Both the position numbers and the translations under genes were made by a program. Below, piece by piece: positions 30,123 to 38,477 of a stretch of DNA of 64,000 nt (positions within the stretch are counted from its first letter, which is position 1; every line of letters begins with the position of its first letter). The notes under the pieces are model-generated. The model saw only the letters and a list, made by a program, of their open reading frames with translations, was not told the DNA's origin and did no database searches. The DNA lies in NCBI RefSeq assembly GCF_900105005.1, contig NZ_LT629748.1, positions 2,852,001 to 2,916,000 of the forward strand, given 5' to 3'. This stretch comes from Halopseudomonas litoralis (GTDB lineage Bacteria; Pseudomonadota; Gammaproteobacteria; Pseudomonadales; Pseudomonadaceae).

Positions 30123-32114
30123 ATGCCAGCACAAAGCATCCACCGCTACAAGTTTTTTTCACCTGCCGCCCTTACCTTGGCGATTGCCAGCACGCCTTAT
30201 TTGGCCGCTGAGCCAAATAAGGCAGACCCTGTTCAGCTCAACAATATGGTGGTGACCGCCGCCGGATATGAGCAGCAATTGATCGATGCACCAGCCTCCA
30301 TCACGGTGATCGGCAAAGACGACCTGGAGGGCAAATATTACCGGGATGTCACCGATGCACTGCAGGACATTCCCGGTGTATCCATCGAGGGCGGTGCCGG
30401 CGGCAAGCTGGAAAGCACCAACATCAATATTCGCGGGCTTGGCGAGTCCTATACTTTGTTTCTGATCAACGGCAAGCCGCTGGGCGCCTCCACCGAGGCC
30501 TATTACAACGGCTTTGGTTCGGCCACCCAGGTCGGCTGGCTGCCGCCGCTATCGGCCATTGAGCGCATCGAGGTGATCCGCGGACCAATGTCGTCGTTAT
30601 ATGGCTCCAGCGCGCTGGCCGGGGTGATCAATATCATCACCAAGGAGGTCGGAGACGAGTGGAGCGGGCGCGTCAGCCATGATCGGCTATTGCATGGGGA
30701 TAGTGACGCCGGCGGCTCGCAGCAGACCAATTTTTACCTCAGCGGGCCGCTGGCCGAAGATCGTCTGGGGCTGACCCTGTTCGGCTCCCGGTATCAACGC
30801 GACGAGGATGAAATCCAGGGCGGCTACACCGACAAGGAGCGGATCGACGGCACTGCCAAACTCAACCTGGTGGTCAACGAGGCCAACAGCATCGAGCTGG
30901 AGGCAGGCCGCGCCGAGCATGACAACCAGCGCACCGCCAAATCCGGCTCGCCGGGCGAAATGAACAATATCCGCACCCATTACGGCCTGACCCATAAACT
31001 TGACTGGGGCAATGATTTCGAGACCCGCAGTTTCTTCATCAATGAAGAGGTGGAGATCGAGAATGGCAGTGTCGAATCACGCTACGACAGCAGCCTGGTC
31101 AATACCAAGACGGTGTTGCCGCTGGCCAACCAGACCCTGACCCTGGGCGGTGAATACAAGTGGGAGACCACCGATCATGACGCTGGGCGCTTCTACGGCC
31201 GTGCCAACAACCTGGAACTGGAGCGCTGGCAGCGCGCCCTGTTCATTGAGGATGAGTTCTACGTCACCGACGACCTGTCTATCACTGGCGGGCTGCGTTA
31301 TGACGAGAACGAACATTATGGCGAAGAGCTGATCCCGCGCCTCTATGGGGTGTATCGCCTTACCGATGAATGGGTGGTCAAGGGCGGTGTGAGCGGCGGC
31401 TACAAGTCACCGACGTTGAAGCAGTCCGACCCCAATATCGTCGAGAATGCCGCCCGCAGTCGCGCCTTCGATATGGGCAACGCCGACCTCAAGCCAGAGA
31501 GCAGCATCAACTATGAAGCCGGGTTGATGTGGGATGCCGCCAGTGGGATCAACTCGGGGGTCACCGTCTACTACACCGAGTTCGAGGACCAGATCGGCAA
31601 GCGCATCATCTGTGATACCCGTGACGGTTCCGACCCGGTATGCGACGTCAATGGTGTCACCCGTGAATACATAAACCAATACATCAACCACGACTCGGCG
31701 GAGCTGCGTGGCGTGGAGATGTTCTTCAACGTACCTCTGGGCCCGGTGGATCTGAAGACCAACTACACCTACTCGGACAGCGAAATCACCGACTCCAAGG
31801 ACTCACCGGAAAGCGTCGGCCAGCCATTCAACAATCTGCCCAGGCACATGGTCAATGTCGGCCTGGACTGGGCCGCCACCGATGCGCTGGGCCTCTGGGC
31901 CAAGGCTCGCTACAAGAGCAAGACCGTGGAAGACAGCGACAGCCGCATCCCTTCCTACACCCTGGTAGACATCGGCGGCCTGTACCGGCTCAGCGACAGC
32001 TTCGATGTCTATGCCGGGCTGTACAACCTGTTCGACAAGGAAGTCACGGCCGAGGACTACGGCAAGACACTGGATGGGCGACGACTGAATGTCGGTGTGG
32101 CGTTCAATTTCTGA
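30123..32114 (+). CDS. TonB-dependent outer membrane receptor (siderophore/colicin I receptor type)
   Basis: 663 residues from ATG 30123 (MPAQSIHRYKFF), with a signal peptide ending near YLAA-EPNK. NNMVVTAAG near residue 42 resembles a TonB box; the plug domain (about residues 55-165) carries DIPGVSIEGG, NINIRGLGESY and VEVIRGPMSSLYGSSALAGVINIITK-like sequences, and a 22-strand barrel ends with the terminal aromatic F (VGVAFNF). It resembles CirA/FepA-type ferric-catecholate receptors in the plug, but the ligand is not certain. The longer frame from 30018 crosses the Fur box and is rejected. Its 3' end overlaps the converging response-regulator gene by 11 bases. Confidence 0.9.
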   Translation: MPAQSIHRYKFFSPAALTLAIASTPYLAAEPNKADPVQLNNMVVTAAGYEQQLIDAPASITVIGKDDLEGKYYRDVTDALQDIPGVSIEGGAGGKLESTNINIRGLGESYTLFLINGKPLGASTEAYYNGFGSATQVGWLPPLSAIERIEVIRGPMSSLYGSSALAGVINIITKEVGDEWSGRVSHDRLLHGDSDAGGSQQTNFYLSGPLAEDRLGLTLFGSRYQRDEDEIQGGYTDKERIDGTAKLNLVVNEANSIELEAGRAEHDNQRTAKSGSPGEMNNIRTHYGLTHKLDWGNDFETRSFFINEEVEIENGSVESRYDSSLVNTKTVLPLANQTLTLGGEYKWETTDHDAGRFYGRANNLELERWQRALFIEDEFYVTDDLSITGGLRYDENEHYGEELIPRLYGVYRLTDEWVVKGGVSGGYKSPTLKQSDPNIVENAARSRAFDMGNADLKPESSINYEAGLMWDAASGINSGVTVYYTEFEDQIGKRIICDTRDGSDPVCDVNGVTREYINQYINHDSAELRGVEMFFNVPLGPVDLKTNYTYSDSEITDSKDSPESVGQPFNNLPRHMVNVGLDWAATDALGLWAKARYKSKTVEDSDSRIPSYTLVDIGGLYRLSDSFDVYAGLYNLFDKEVTAEDYGKTLDGRRLNVGVAFNF

Positions 32115-32799
32115 GCGTCTGGGCCGGGGCCTGCGCCAGCCGGTAGCCCAACCCGCGCAGTGTCTCGATCGCGCTGTCGGCACCGGCTGCGGCCAGCTTG
32201 CGCCGCAGCCGCGAGACCAGCGCTTCAATGGCATTCGGCGTCACGGCCTCGCTCAATGAATACAGGCGATCCTCCAGATGGTCCTTGACCACCACCCGCG
32301 GCGCGTTGCACAGCAGCTCCTCAAGCAATGCCAGCTCGCGTTTGGACAGCAGCATCGGACGCTTGCCGACTAGCACGTCGCGGCTGTCGCGGAAGAACGA
32401 CAGGTTGCCCAGCTGCAGACAGCTTTCTCTACGCTGCCCGGCGCGGCGCAGTACCGCCCGCAGGCGCGCCTACAGCTCCGGCATGGCGAAGGGTTTGAGC
32501 AGATAGTCATCGGCGCCCGCATCCAGGCCGGCGATCCGACGCTCCAGCGAGTCGTAGGCAGTGAGGATGATGCACGGCAGATCGCTGTTGCGGGTCGAGT
32601 TGCGTGCGGCCAGCAACGACAGGCCGTCCATATCCGGCAGACCGAGATCAAGCAGCATGGCGTCGTAGCGACACAACCGCAACATCGCCATGGCCTGCCG
32701 CCCGTGCTCGGCCACGTCAACCACGAACCCGCTGCGCTGCAGGTGTTTCAACAACAGCTCACGCAGTGAGGGATGGTCTTCTATGACAAGCAGCTTCAT
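32104..32799 (-). pseudogene. OmpR-family response regulator interrupted by an in-frame amber codon
   Basis: One reading frame of 231 codons, normal for PmrA/QseB-type regulators, except that codon 110 is TAG (32472-32470). Before it is a complete receiver: E7, D8, phospho-acceptor D51 in LLDLGLPDMDG, T80 and K102 in YLLKPF. After it the frame continues without shift: ARLRAVLRRAG, then a winged-helix DNA-binding domain ending SRLRRKL...ETLRGLGYRLA. The family has a residue such as Q in the MPEL-x-ARLRAVLRR linker, so a single C to T change (CAG to TAG) explains it. Readthrough or a sequencing error would restore function; otherwise the product is a receiver-only fragment of 109 residues. It ends within the receptor gene by 11 bases. 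Confidence 0.88.
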
Positions 32800-32881
32800 G
32801 CGATTTCACCCGCCGTGGCCTCGTCAGGCTCCGGTCAGTTGGAACTGGAATAGTGATGCGAGGAATGTAACAAAATGCTTA

Positions 32882-32896
32882 TGATAAGTATTCTTA
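32882..32896. promoter_or_regulatory. Fur-like box upstream of the DUF3649-PepSY-DUF3325 operon
   Basis: TGATAAG-T-ATTCTTA (32882-32896) matches the 7-1-7 Fur unit TGATAAT-N-ATTATCA at 11 of 14 positions, in an AT-rich 150-bp gap between the divergent response regulator and DUF3649 genes. Confidence 0.5.
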
Positions 32897-32953
32897 TTTG
32901 TATACTAAGCGGCTATTCGCAACCGTTAATCGTAAATCTGCCCCTATTGAGTG

Positions 32954-33277
32954 ATGCTCATCATGCTTGTGTCATACCGCTTGCTCACTGATCTTTCAGC
33001 GCCCGTGCGTTATCGGTTGGTCATATTATCCCGCACGCTGCTCGCCATCGGCGGCGGCTATCTATTTACCGCGCTGAGCACCGCCAGCCTTGCCCTCGCC
33101 CTGCCGCTGCCTCGGCCGCAAGCGGTACTGGCTGCAACCCAACTGTCCTTCGCGCTGTATTGCGCGGTGATCATCTGGGCCTTCGCCGCTGCCAGCGTCC
33201 GGCGTGCCTGGCTGGTTACCGCCGGGCTATGTGCGGTGCCGGCTACCTATTTACTGTTGAACGGAGCGTGGTCATGA
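32954..33277 (+). CDS. Small membrane protein, DUF3649 type
   Basis: About 107 residues, three predicted membrane helices (roughly LSRTLLAIGGGYLFTALSTA, LSFALYCAVIIWAFAAA and LVTAGLCAVPATYLLL). I recognise it as the DUF3649 protein that accompanies PepSY and DUF3325 genes near TonB receptors in Pseudomonas, often labelled iron uptake protein; no activity is known. The start is uncertain: GTG 32951, ATG 32954 or ATG 32963 (which has a TTGAG at better spacing). The stop overlaps the next ATG (ATGA). Confidence 0.72.
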   Translation: MLIMLVSYRLLTDLSAPVRYRLVILSRTLLAIGGGYLFTALSTASLALALPLPRPQAVLAATQLSFALYCAVIIWAFAAASVRRAWLVTAGLCAVPATYLLLNGAWS

Positions 33278-34890
33278 AACAGCTCGGTTTTCGTCAAACC
33301 AATGCCTGGCTGCATACCTGGACCGGCCTGTTGCTCGGCTGGCTGCTGTATGCCGTCTTTCTGACCGGCACGCTGAGTTTCTTCCATCAGGAAATCAGTT
33401 TCTGGATGAAGCCCGAACTGCACGGGTCGGTAGCCGGTGATGGCAGCGCCGAGCGCGCCATCGCACGCTTGCATCAGTTGGCGCCGGATGCGGCCCAGTG
33501 GAATATCAATCTGCCCACCGAGCGCAACCCGGCGCTCGATGTGCAGTGGTTCGCTCAGGGCGAGCGTATCGGCAAAGGGGGCGGTCAGCGCCTGAGTCTG
33601 GATGCCGCAACCGGTGAGCCAATAACGCCACGTGAGACCCGCGGCGGTGGTTTTCTCTATCGCTTCCATTTCGAACTCTATGGCCTGCCACGAGTAACTG
33701 CGCGCTGGATCGTCGGTATCGCCACCATGGTCATGCTGGTCGCCATCGTCAGCGGTGTGGTCACCCACAAGAAGATCTTCAAGGACTTCTTCACCTTCCG
33801 CCCGCGCAAGGGCCAGCGCTCCTGGTTGGATGCGCACAATGCCACCGCCGTGCTGGCGCTGCCCTTCCACTTCATGATCACCTACAGCGGCCTGTTGCTG
33901 TTCATGTACATGCTCATGCCCTGGGGGGTGAACAGTGCTTATCAGGGCGATATGCAGGCCTATTTCAGCGAAGCCGGCAATCGCCGGGGTGCGCCCGAGC
34001 GCAGCGCAGACCAACCGAGTCGCGAGCCGATGACCGCAGAGCTGAGCGCCATCGCGCCATTGCTGGCCCAGGTGCAGCAACATTGGCCACGCGGCGCCGC
34101 CAGCATTCAGATAAGCAACCCGAATACCCAGCGGGCCCAGATCGAATTGCGCGAGCAGGGCAGCGACAGCTTGCTAGAACGCGGTCGTGGCCAACGGATG
34201 CGCTTCGATGGTGTCACCGGCGCGGCGCTGGAGATGCCAGCCACACCCCCGACCTCAACTACCAATGCGGTATATAACGTGTTCAGCAGCCTGCATCTGA
34301 TCCGTTTCGCCGGCCCACCGCTGCGCTGGTTGTTCTTTATCAGTGGGTTGTTGGGTACCGCCATGATCGCCACCGGCCTGGTGCTATGGGTGGTCAAGCG
34401 TCTGCCCGAACGCCGCAAACTCGGTCGCACACCGTTTGGCCACCGCCTGGTCGAAGTATTGAATGTCGGTACGGTAGCCGGCCTGCCGCTGGCTATCACC
34501 GCGTATTTCTGGGCCAACCGCCTGTTGCCGGCCGGACTGGCTCAGCGCAGCGACTGGGAAATCCGCAGCTTTCTGATTACCTGGCTGCTGTGCCTGCTGC
34601 ATCCGCTGCTGCGCTCGCACAAGCGCGCCTGGCAGGAGCAGCTGATAGCCGCTGCCGTACTGTTCGCTGGACTGCCACTGTTCAGCCTGGCGCTGCCGCA
34701 TAGCGGTCTACTGCATACCTTGACCACCGGCAAATGGCTGCTGGCAGGTATGGACCTGACTCTGCTGGCCAGTGCGGCGCTTTTGGGCTGGGCCGCCTAT
34801 GCGTTGGGCCGCCATCAACCCGCCGCCGCTCGCAGCCCACAACGGCAGCCGCGCAAAACCATGGCCACTACCGAGGAGGTATCGGCATGA
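33274..34890 (+). CDS. PepSY-associated transmembrane protein
   Basis: 538 residues. The start KQLGFRQTNAWLHTWTGLLLGWLLYAVFLTGTLSFFHQEI is the PepSY-TM N-terminus with a membrane-embedded histidine (LHTWTG) that may bind heme. Further TM segments lie near residues 145-165, 195-220, 350-375, 395-420, 430-450 and 470-490. A second histidine region is LDAHNATAVLALPFHFMITYSGLLL. Homologues (PiuB/FpvG-like) reduce or handle ferric siderophores at the inner membrane. It overlaps genes on both sides by four bases. The frame upstream of ATG 33274 belongs to DUF3649 coding sequence. Confidence 0.85.
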   Translation: MKQLGFRQTNAWLHTWTGLLLGWLLYAVFLTGTLSFFHQEISFWMKPELHGSVAGDGSAERAIARLHQLAPDAAQWNINLPTERNPALDVQWFAQGERIGKGGGQRLSLDAATGEPITPRETRGGGFLYRFHFELYGLPRVTARWIVGIATMVMLVAIVSGVVTHKKIFKDFFTFRPRKGQRSWLDAHNATAVLALPFHFMITYSGLLLFMYMLMPWGVNSAYQGDMQAYFSEAGNRRGAPERSADQPSREPMTAELSAIAPLLAQVQQHWPRGAASIQISNPNTQRAQIELREQGSDSLLERGRGQRMRFDGVTGAALEMPATPPTSTTNAVYNVFSSLHLIRFAGPPLRWLFFISGLLGTAMIATGLVLWVVKRLPERRKLGRTPFGHRLVEVLNVGTVAGLPLAITAYFWANRLLPAGLAQRSDWEIRSFLITWLLCLLHPLLRSHKRAWQEQLIAAAVLFAGLPLFSLALPHSGLLHTLTTGKWLLAGMDLTLLASAALLGWAAYALGRHQPAAARSPQRQPRKTMATTEEVSA

Positions 34891-35210
34891 TCAGCCTGAG
34901 TCTGGCGCTGTGCATCAGCGCCTTCGGTAGCCTGTGCCTGGGCATGCCGCGGCATTTCGAGCAGGCGCTCAAGCGCAAACCACATCTCTGGGCGAGTCGG
35001 GCCCTGCGCTGGCTCGGCTGGTTGCTGCTGGGTTTGGCGATCATGCCAGCAGTCGACGCGCTCGGCCCTTCCGTGGGACTGGCATTATGGGCATCGGCCC
35101 TGACCATTGCCGCGATGGGACAGGCACTATTGCTGACCTATCGGCCACGCCTGATCGTTCCAGTAAGCCTGTTGGCGCCACTGCTGGTGTTGCCCCTCCT
35201 CGGAGCATGA
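34887..35210 (+). CDS. Small membrane protein, DUF3325 type
   Basis: 107 residues with three hydrophobic segments. MISLSLALCISAFGSLCLGMPRHFEQAL at the N-terminus fits DUF3325. The GAGGAGG ribosome site lies just before ATG 34887, inside the end of the PepSY gene. Third member of a translationally coupled operon; probably part of an inner-membrane ferric-siderophore reduction or heme-handling assembly, by context only. Confidence 0.7.
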   Translation: MISLSLALCISAFGSLCLGMPRHFEQALKRKPHLWASRALRWLGWLLLGLAIMPAVDALGPSVGLALWASALTIAAMGQALLLTYRPRLIVPVSLLAPLLVLPLLGA

Positions 35211-35225
35211 CCAGCAGCTTCTACA

Positions 35226-35251
35226 GGCGGTTGCCGTCAGCGGTAACCGCC
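35226..35251. terminator. Hairpin at the convergent DUF3325/RND junction
   Basis: GGCGGTTGCC (35226-35235), loop GTCAGC, GGTAACCGCC (35242-35251), with one G-U pair. It lies in the 51-bp gap between converging genes. There is no clear U-run on either strand. Confidence 0.4.
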
Positions 35252-35261
35252 TTGAGCCGCA

Positions 35262-38200
35262 TCAATCCAGCACCTTTCGCTCTCCCGCCCCCTCTGGTGT
35301 CAACAGCACATACAATGCCGGCACCACAAATAGTGCCAATACCGACACCGAGACCAGCCCGAAGATAATCACCAACGTCAACGGTCGATAGAAGGCGCTG
35401 CTGACCGCCAAGGGTACCAGGCCAACGATGGTGGTGATGGCGGTGGTGAGCAGTGGGCGCAGGCGCCGGGCGGAGCCGGCGGCAGCAGCTTCGGGAATGC
35501 TCATGCCTTCTTTCAGGAAACTGTTCATGGTGTCGACCATGATGATGCCGTTGTTGATGGCGATGCCGATCAGTGAGACCAGACCGATCATGGCAAAGAA
35601 CGAGAAGGTGATATCGAACATCCAGAAGCCAAGGGCGGAGCCGATCACGGCCAGAGGCATGGTGGCGAAGATGATGAAAGCCTGACGGAAGCTGCTGAAC
35701 AGGATGACCAGCACACCGACCACCAGCACCACGGCGATAACCAAAGCTACCAGCGCGGAGGAGAAGGTTTCGGTGGTGTCCGCGGCTTCACCACCGATCA
35801 CGGCACGGTAGCCGGAAGGCCATTGCTGCTGCATTTCATCCAGATGCGGCTGCACTTCGGCGAAGACCTCACCGACGGTGCGGCCTTCGTTCTTGGCCAT
35901 GACGGTCAGCGCCCGCTCGCCGCCAACATGGGATATGGCGATAGCGGACTCGGATTGATTGGGTTTGAGCAACTGCTGGACGGCGAGGGAGCGGCCATCC
36001 TGGGTGAAAGCCCGCACCCGGCTCAGTTCTTCGGTGCTGCGTGGACCGCCGGCTTCACCGGGGCGGCTGGGCCATTCGGTGCCCAGGCGAATATCGATAT
36101 TGTCATCGCCGTCGGCAGTGACGAAGGTGCCGACTTCATCGGAGCTGAAGGCGATACGCAGCTGTGAAGCCAGGTCGCCGTGATCAATGCCGAAGAAGTT
36201 GGCTGCCTCACGGTCAGGCTGCAGCGCCAGTTGCGGCTTGAGCATACCGATGTTGTCGCGTACATCGACCACGCCCTGGGTGCCGGCCAACAGCGTCTGC
36301 ACCTCTCGGGACAACCGCAGCAGTTCATCCATGTCCGAACCGATCAGCTGGATCTCGATCGGATCACCCATGCTCGGGCTGCTGGATTCCGGCACCACCA
36401 ACAGCTGTGCAGCGGCGACATGTTGGTCCAGATAGACGGCAAGCTCGCGGCGCAATTCGTCGGCCAGCTCGTAGGACATGGCGTCACGCTCTTCCAATGG
36501 ACGGAAGATGGCGGAGAAACCAATGAAGTTCTCCGCCTCGCTGGGCTGCAGATTCGCTGCCATCGAGCCAGCGGCAAACGGGCTCTTCAGACCCACCAGT
36601 TTGACTACACTCTGGAAATAGGGCTTGTCGCGCAGGATCGCGCCGACATCATCGGCTATCGCCTGGGAGGTTTCCAGCTGCACCGTGGGCGGCAATTCGA
36701 TGTTGATGCCCAGGCGTTCGCCGTCCGTCGGCGGGAACAGCTCGACCCGCGCCTGGGTGAATGCCCACATGGAGAAGACAAACAGGGCGATGGCGCCGAT
36801 CACCCACAACCAGGATTGCCCGCGGCGCCCCACCACCCAGCGCGCATTCCAGCTTTCCAAGCCATTGACCGCACGAGCCGTGACACGGTCGGACAGACCC
36901 TGGCGCTGCGGGTCCTCGGATTTGCGCTGCTTGCCCAGCAAAGCGCGGGCCAGCGGCAGAGTGCACAGCATGGCGACAATGAACGAGAGAATCAGACAGA
37001 CCACGGTGGTGGTCGGCAATACGCGGATGAACTCGCCGACGGTACCGCTGATCGACATCAGCGGTGCCAGCGCGAGTATGGTGGTCAACTGTGCGGCAAA
37101 GGCAGGCAAGGCGTAGCGTTTGACCGTGGCCAGTACGGCCTGGCCGAAGGTCTTGCCGCCGTTGTAGATCTCGTCGTGCAGACCTTCCAGCAGGATGATG
37201 AACACATCAACGATCATCACCAGCGCGATGACCATACCGATGACTACCAGCTCGTTGAGCGAGTAGCCCATGATCAGGATGATCAGCAGCACCCCGGCAA
37301 AGGTCACCGGCACCGACAGACCGGCGAGAATCGCCTCGCGCCAGGCAATGGTCAGCAGCAGGATGATGAAGACCACCGCCATGGTCTGCAAGGCGCTGAA
37401 AAACACTTCGGCCAGCGATTCCATTATCTGGTCCGCTTCGTCTTGAATGACGCTGTATTCCAGGCCGGACGGCCAGGCGCCCTGCTCCTGCATCTGTGCC
37501 AGCGCTGCATGCAGGTCCGCCACCAGATTCACCGTATCGGCGCCGGGGCTTTTGCGCACCGAAAGTTCCAGCGACGCTGCATAGGCTTCGCCATCCGCAC
37601 TGAAGAAGGCACGTGAGGTTTCGGTTTCCTGCATGCGGCGCACCGATGCCACTTCATCAAGACGCACCGGTCGATCGGCACCGGGACCACTGAGCCTTGC
37701 CACCGGCAGCGCTCGCAGGTCATCCACATCACGGAAGCGCCCTTCCAACCGCACCACGGCGCCGATATCGTCGCTATGGATCTCGCCAAATGGCTGTTCC
37801 ACGTTGGCCTGCTGCACGGCGTTGCGCACGGATGAAGGCGACAACCCCAGCGCCAGCAGTCGCTCAGGACGCAGCAGTATTTGCACGATCTCCTCGCGTT
37901 CCCCGCCGATGTTCACTTCCCTGACGCCGGTCACCCGCTCCAGCATATCGCGGATGCGCCGAGCCTGGTCGTTCATGGTGGCCGAGCCGGCTTCGCCATG
38001 CAGGGTGAAGGTGAGAATCGGACGGTCATCCACGGATGCCTGCTCTATCGCCGGGCGTTCCACGTCTGCCGGCAACTCAGCCTCGGCATCGGCCACAGCG
38101 GCGCGTAACCGGGTCATGGCGTCGATAGGGTCGGCGGAAGCATCGAATTCAACGGAAATGACCGAGAAGGAATCATAGGAGGCGCTGTCTACCTTGCGTA

Positions 38201-38477
38201 CGCCCTCCAGGGTGGTGACTTCGTCTTCGATGATATCGGTGACTTGCTCTTCGATGGTGCGCGGGTCGGCGCCCGGCCAGGCGGTGGTGATGGTAGCTTG
38301 GGGGATATTCAGATCCGGCAGGGATTCCTTGACCAGTTGGGTATAGGCCATCAGCCCGCCCAGCAGCAGAGTGATCAGCAGCAGAATGCCGAAGATCGGC
38401 TGCAGGAAGAAGAACCGTGCCAGCGGGTGGGCCGAGCGTACCTCGTCGCTTTCCTGCCGGCCGTTGGCGGTGCTCAT
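35262..38477 (-). CDS. RND efflux pump inner-membrane transporter (HAE1 type)
   Basis: 1071 residues with the RND layout: TM1 near residues 28-47 (PIFGILLLITLLLGGLMAYTQL), a large periplasmic loop, TM2-6 around 360-510, a second loop and TM7-12 to the C-terminus. Intramembrane acid residues are in ALVMIVDVFIILLEG, and the second half has the family sequence GIAINNGIIMVDTMNSFLKEG. It exports hydrophobic drugs, solvents or dyes by proton antiport when joined to the adaptor and outer-membrane channel encoded upstream. It overlaps the adaptor gene by 4 bases. It is less like AcrB/MexB and nearer the shorter HAE1 pumps of environmental Pseudomonas; the substrate is unknown. Confidence 0.92.
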   Translation of the reverse strand: MSTANGRQESDEVRSAHPLARFFFLQPIFGILLLITLLLGGLMAYTQLVKESLPDLNIPQATITTAWPGADPRTIEEQVTDIIEDEVTTLEGVRKVDSASYDSFSVISVEFDASADPIDAMTRLRAAVADAEAELPADVERPAIEQASVDDRPILTFTLHGEAGSATMNDQARRIRDMLERVTGVREVNIGGEREEIVQILLRPERLLALGLSPSSVRNAVQQANVEQPFGEIHSDDIGAVVRLEGRFRDVDDLRALPVARLSGPGADRPVRLDEVASVRRMQETETSRAFFSADGEAYAASLELSVRKSPGADTVNLVADLHAALAQMQEQGAWPSGLEYSVIQDEADQIMESLAEVFFSALQTMAVVFIILLLTIAWREAILAGLSVPVTFAGVLLIILIMGYSLNELVVIGMVIALVMIVDVFIILLEGLHDEIYNGGKTFGQAVLATVKRYALPAFAAQLTTILALAPLMSISGTVGEFIRVLPTTTVVCLILSFIVAMLCTLPLARALLGKQRKSEDPQRQGLSDRVTARAVNGLESWNARWVVGRRGQSWLWVIGAIALFVFSMWAFTQARVELFPPTDGERLGINIELPPTVQLETSQAIADDVGAILRDKPYFQSVVKLVGLKSPFAAGSMAANLQPSEAENFIGFSAIFRPLEERDAMSYELADELRRELAVYLDQHVAAAQLLVVPESSSPSMGDPIEIQLIGSDMDELLRLSREVQTLLAGTQGVVDVRDNIGMLKPQLALQPDREAANFFGIDHGDLASQLRIAFSSDEVGTFVTADGDDNIDIRLGTEWPSRPGEAGGPRSTEELSRVRAFTQDGRSLAVQQLLKPNQSESAIAISHVGGERALTVMAKNEGRTVGEVFAEVQPHLDEMQQQWPSGYRAVIGGEAADTTETFSSALVALVIAVVLVVGVLVILFSSFRQAFIIFATMPLAVIGSALGFWMFDITFSFFAMIGLVSLIGIAINNGIIMVDTMNSFLKEGMSIPEAAAAGSARRLRPLLTTAITTIVGLVPLAVSSAFYRPLTLVIIFGLVSVSVLALFVVPALYVLLTPEGAGERKVLD

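Noticed and set aside
32470..32472. Amber codon considered as pyrrolysine or a programmed recoding site
   Set aside because: No pyl genes or recoding structure seen; a simple nonsense mutation is the sparer explanation.
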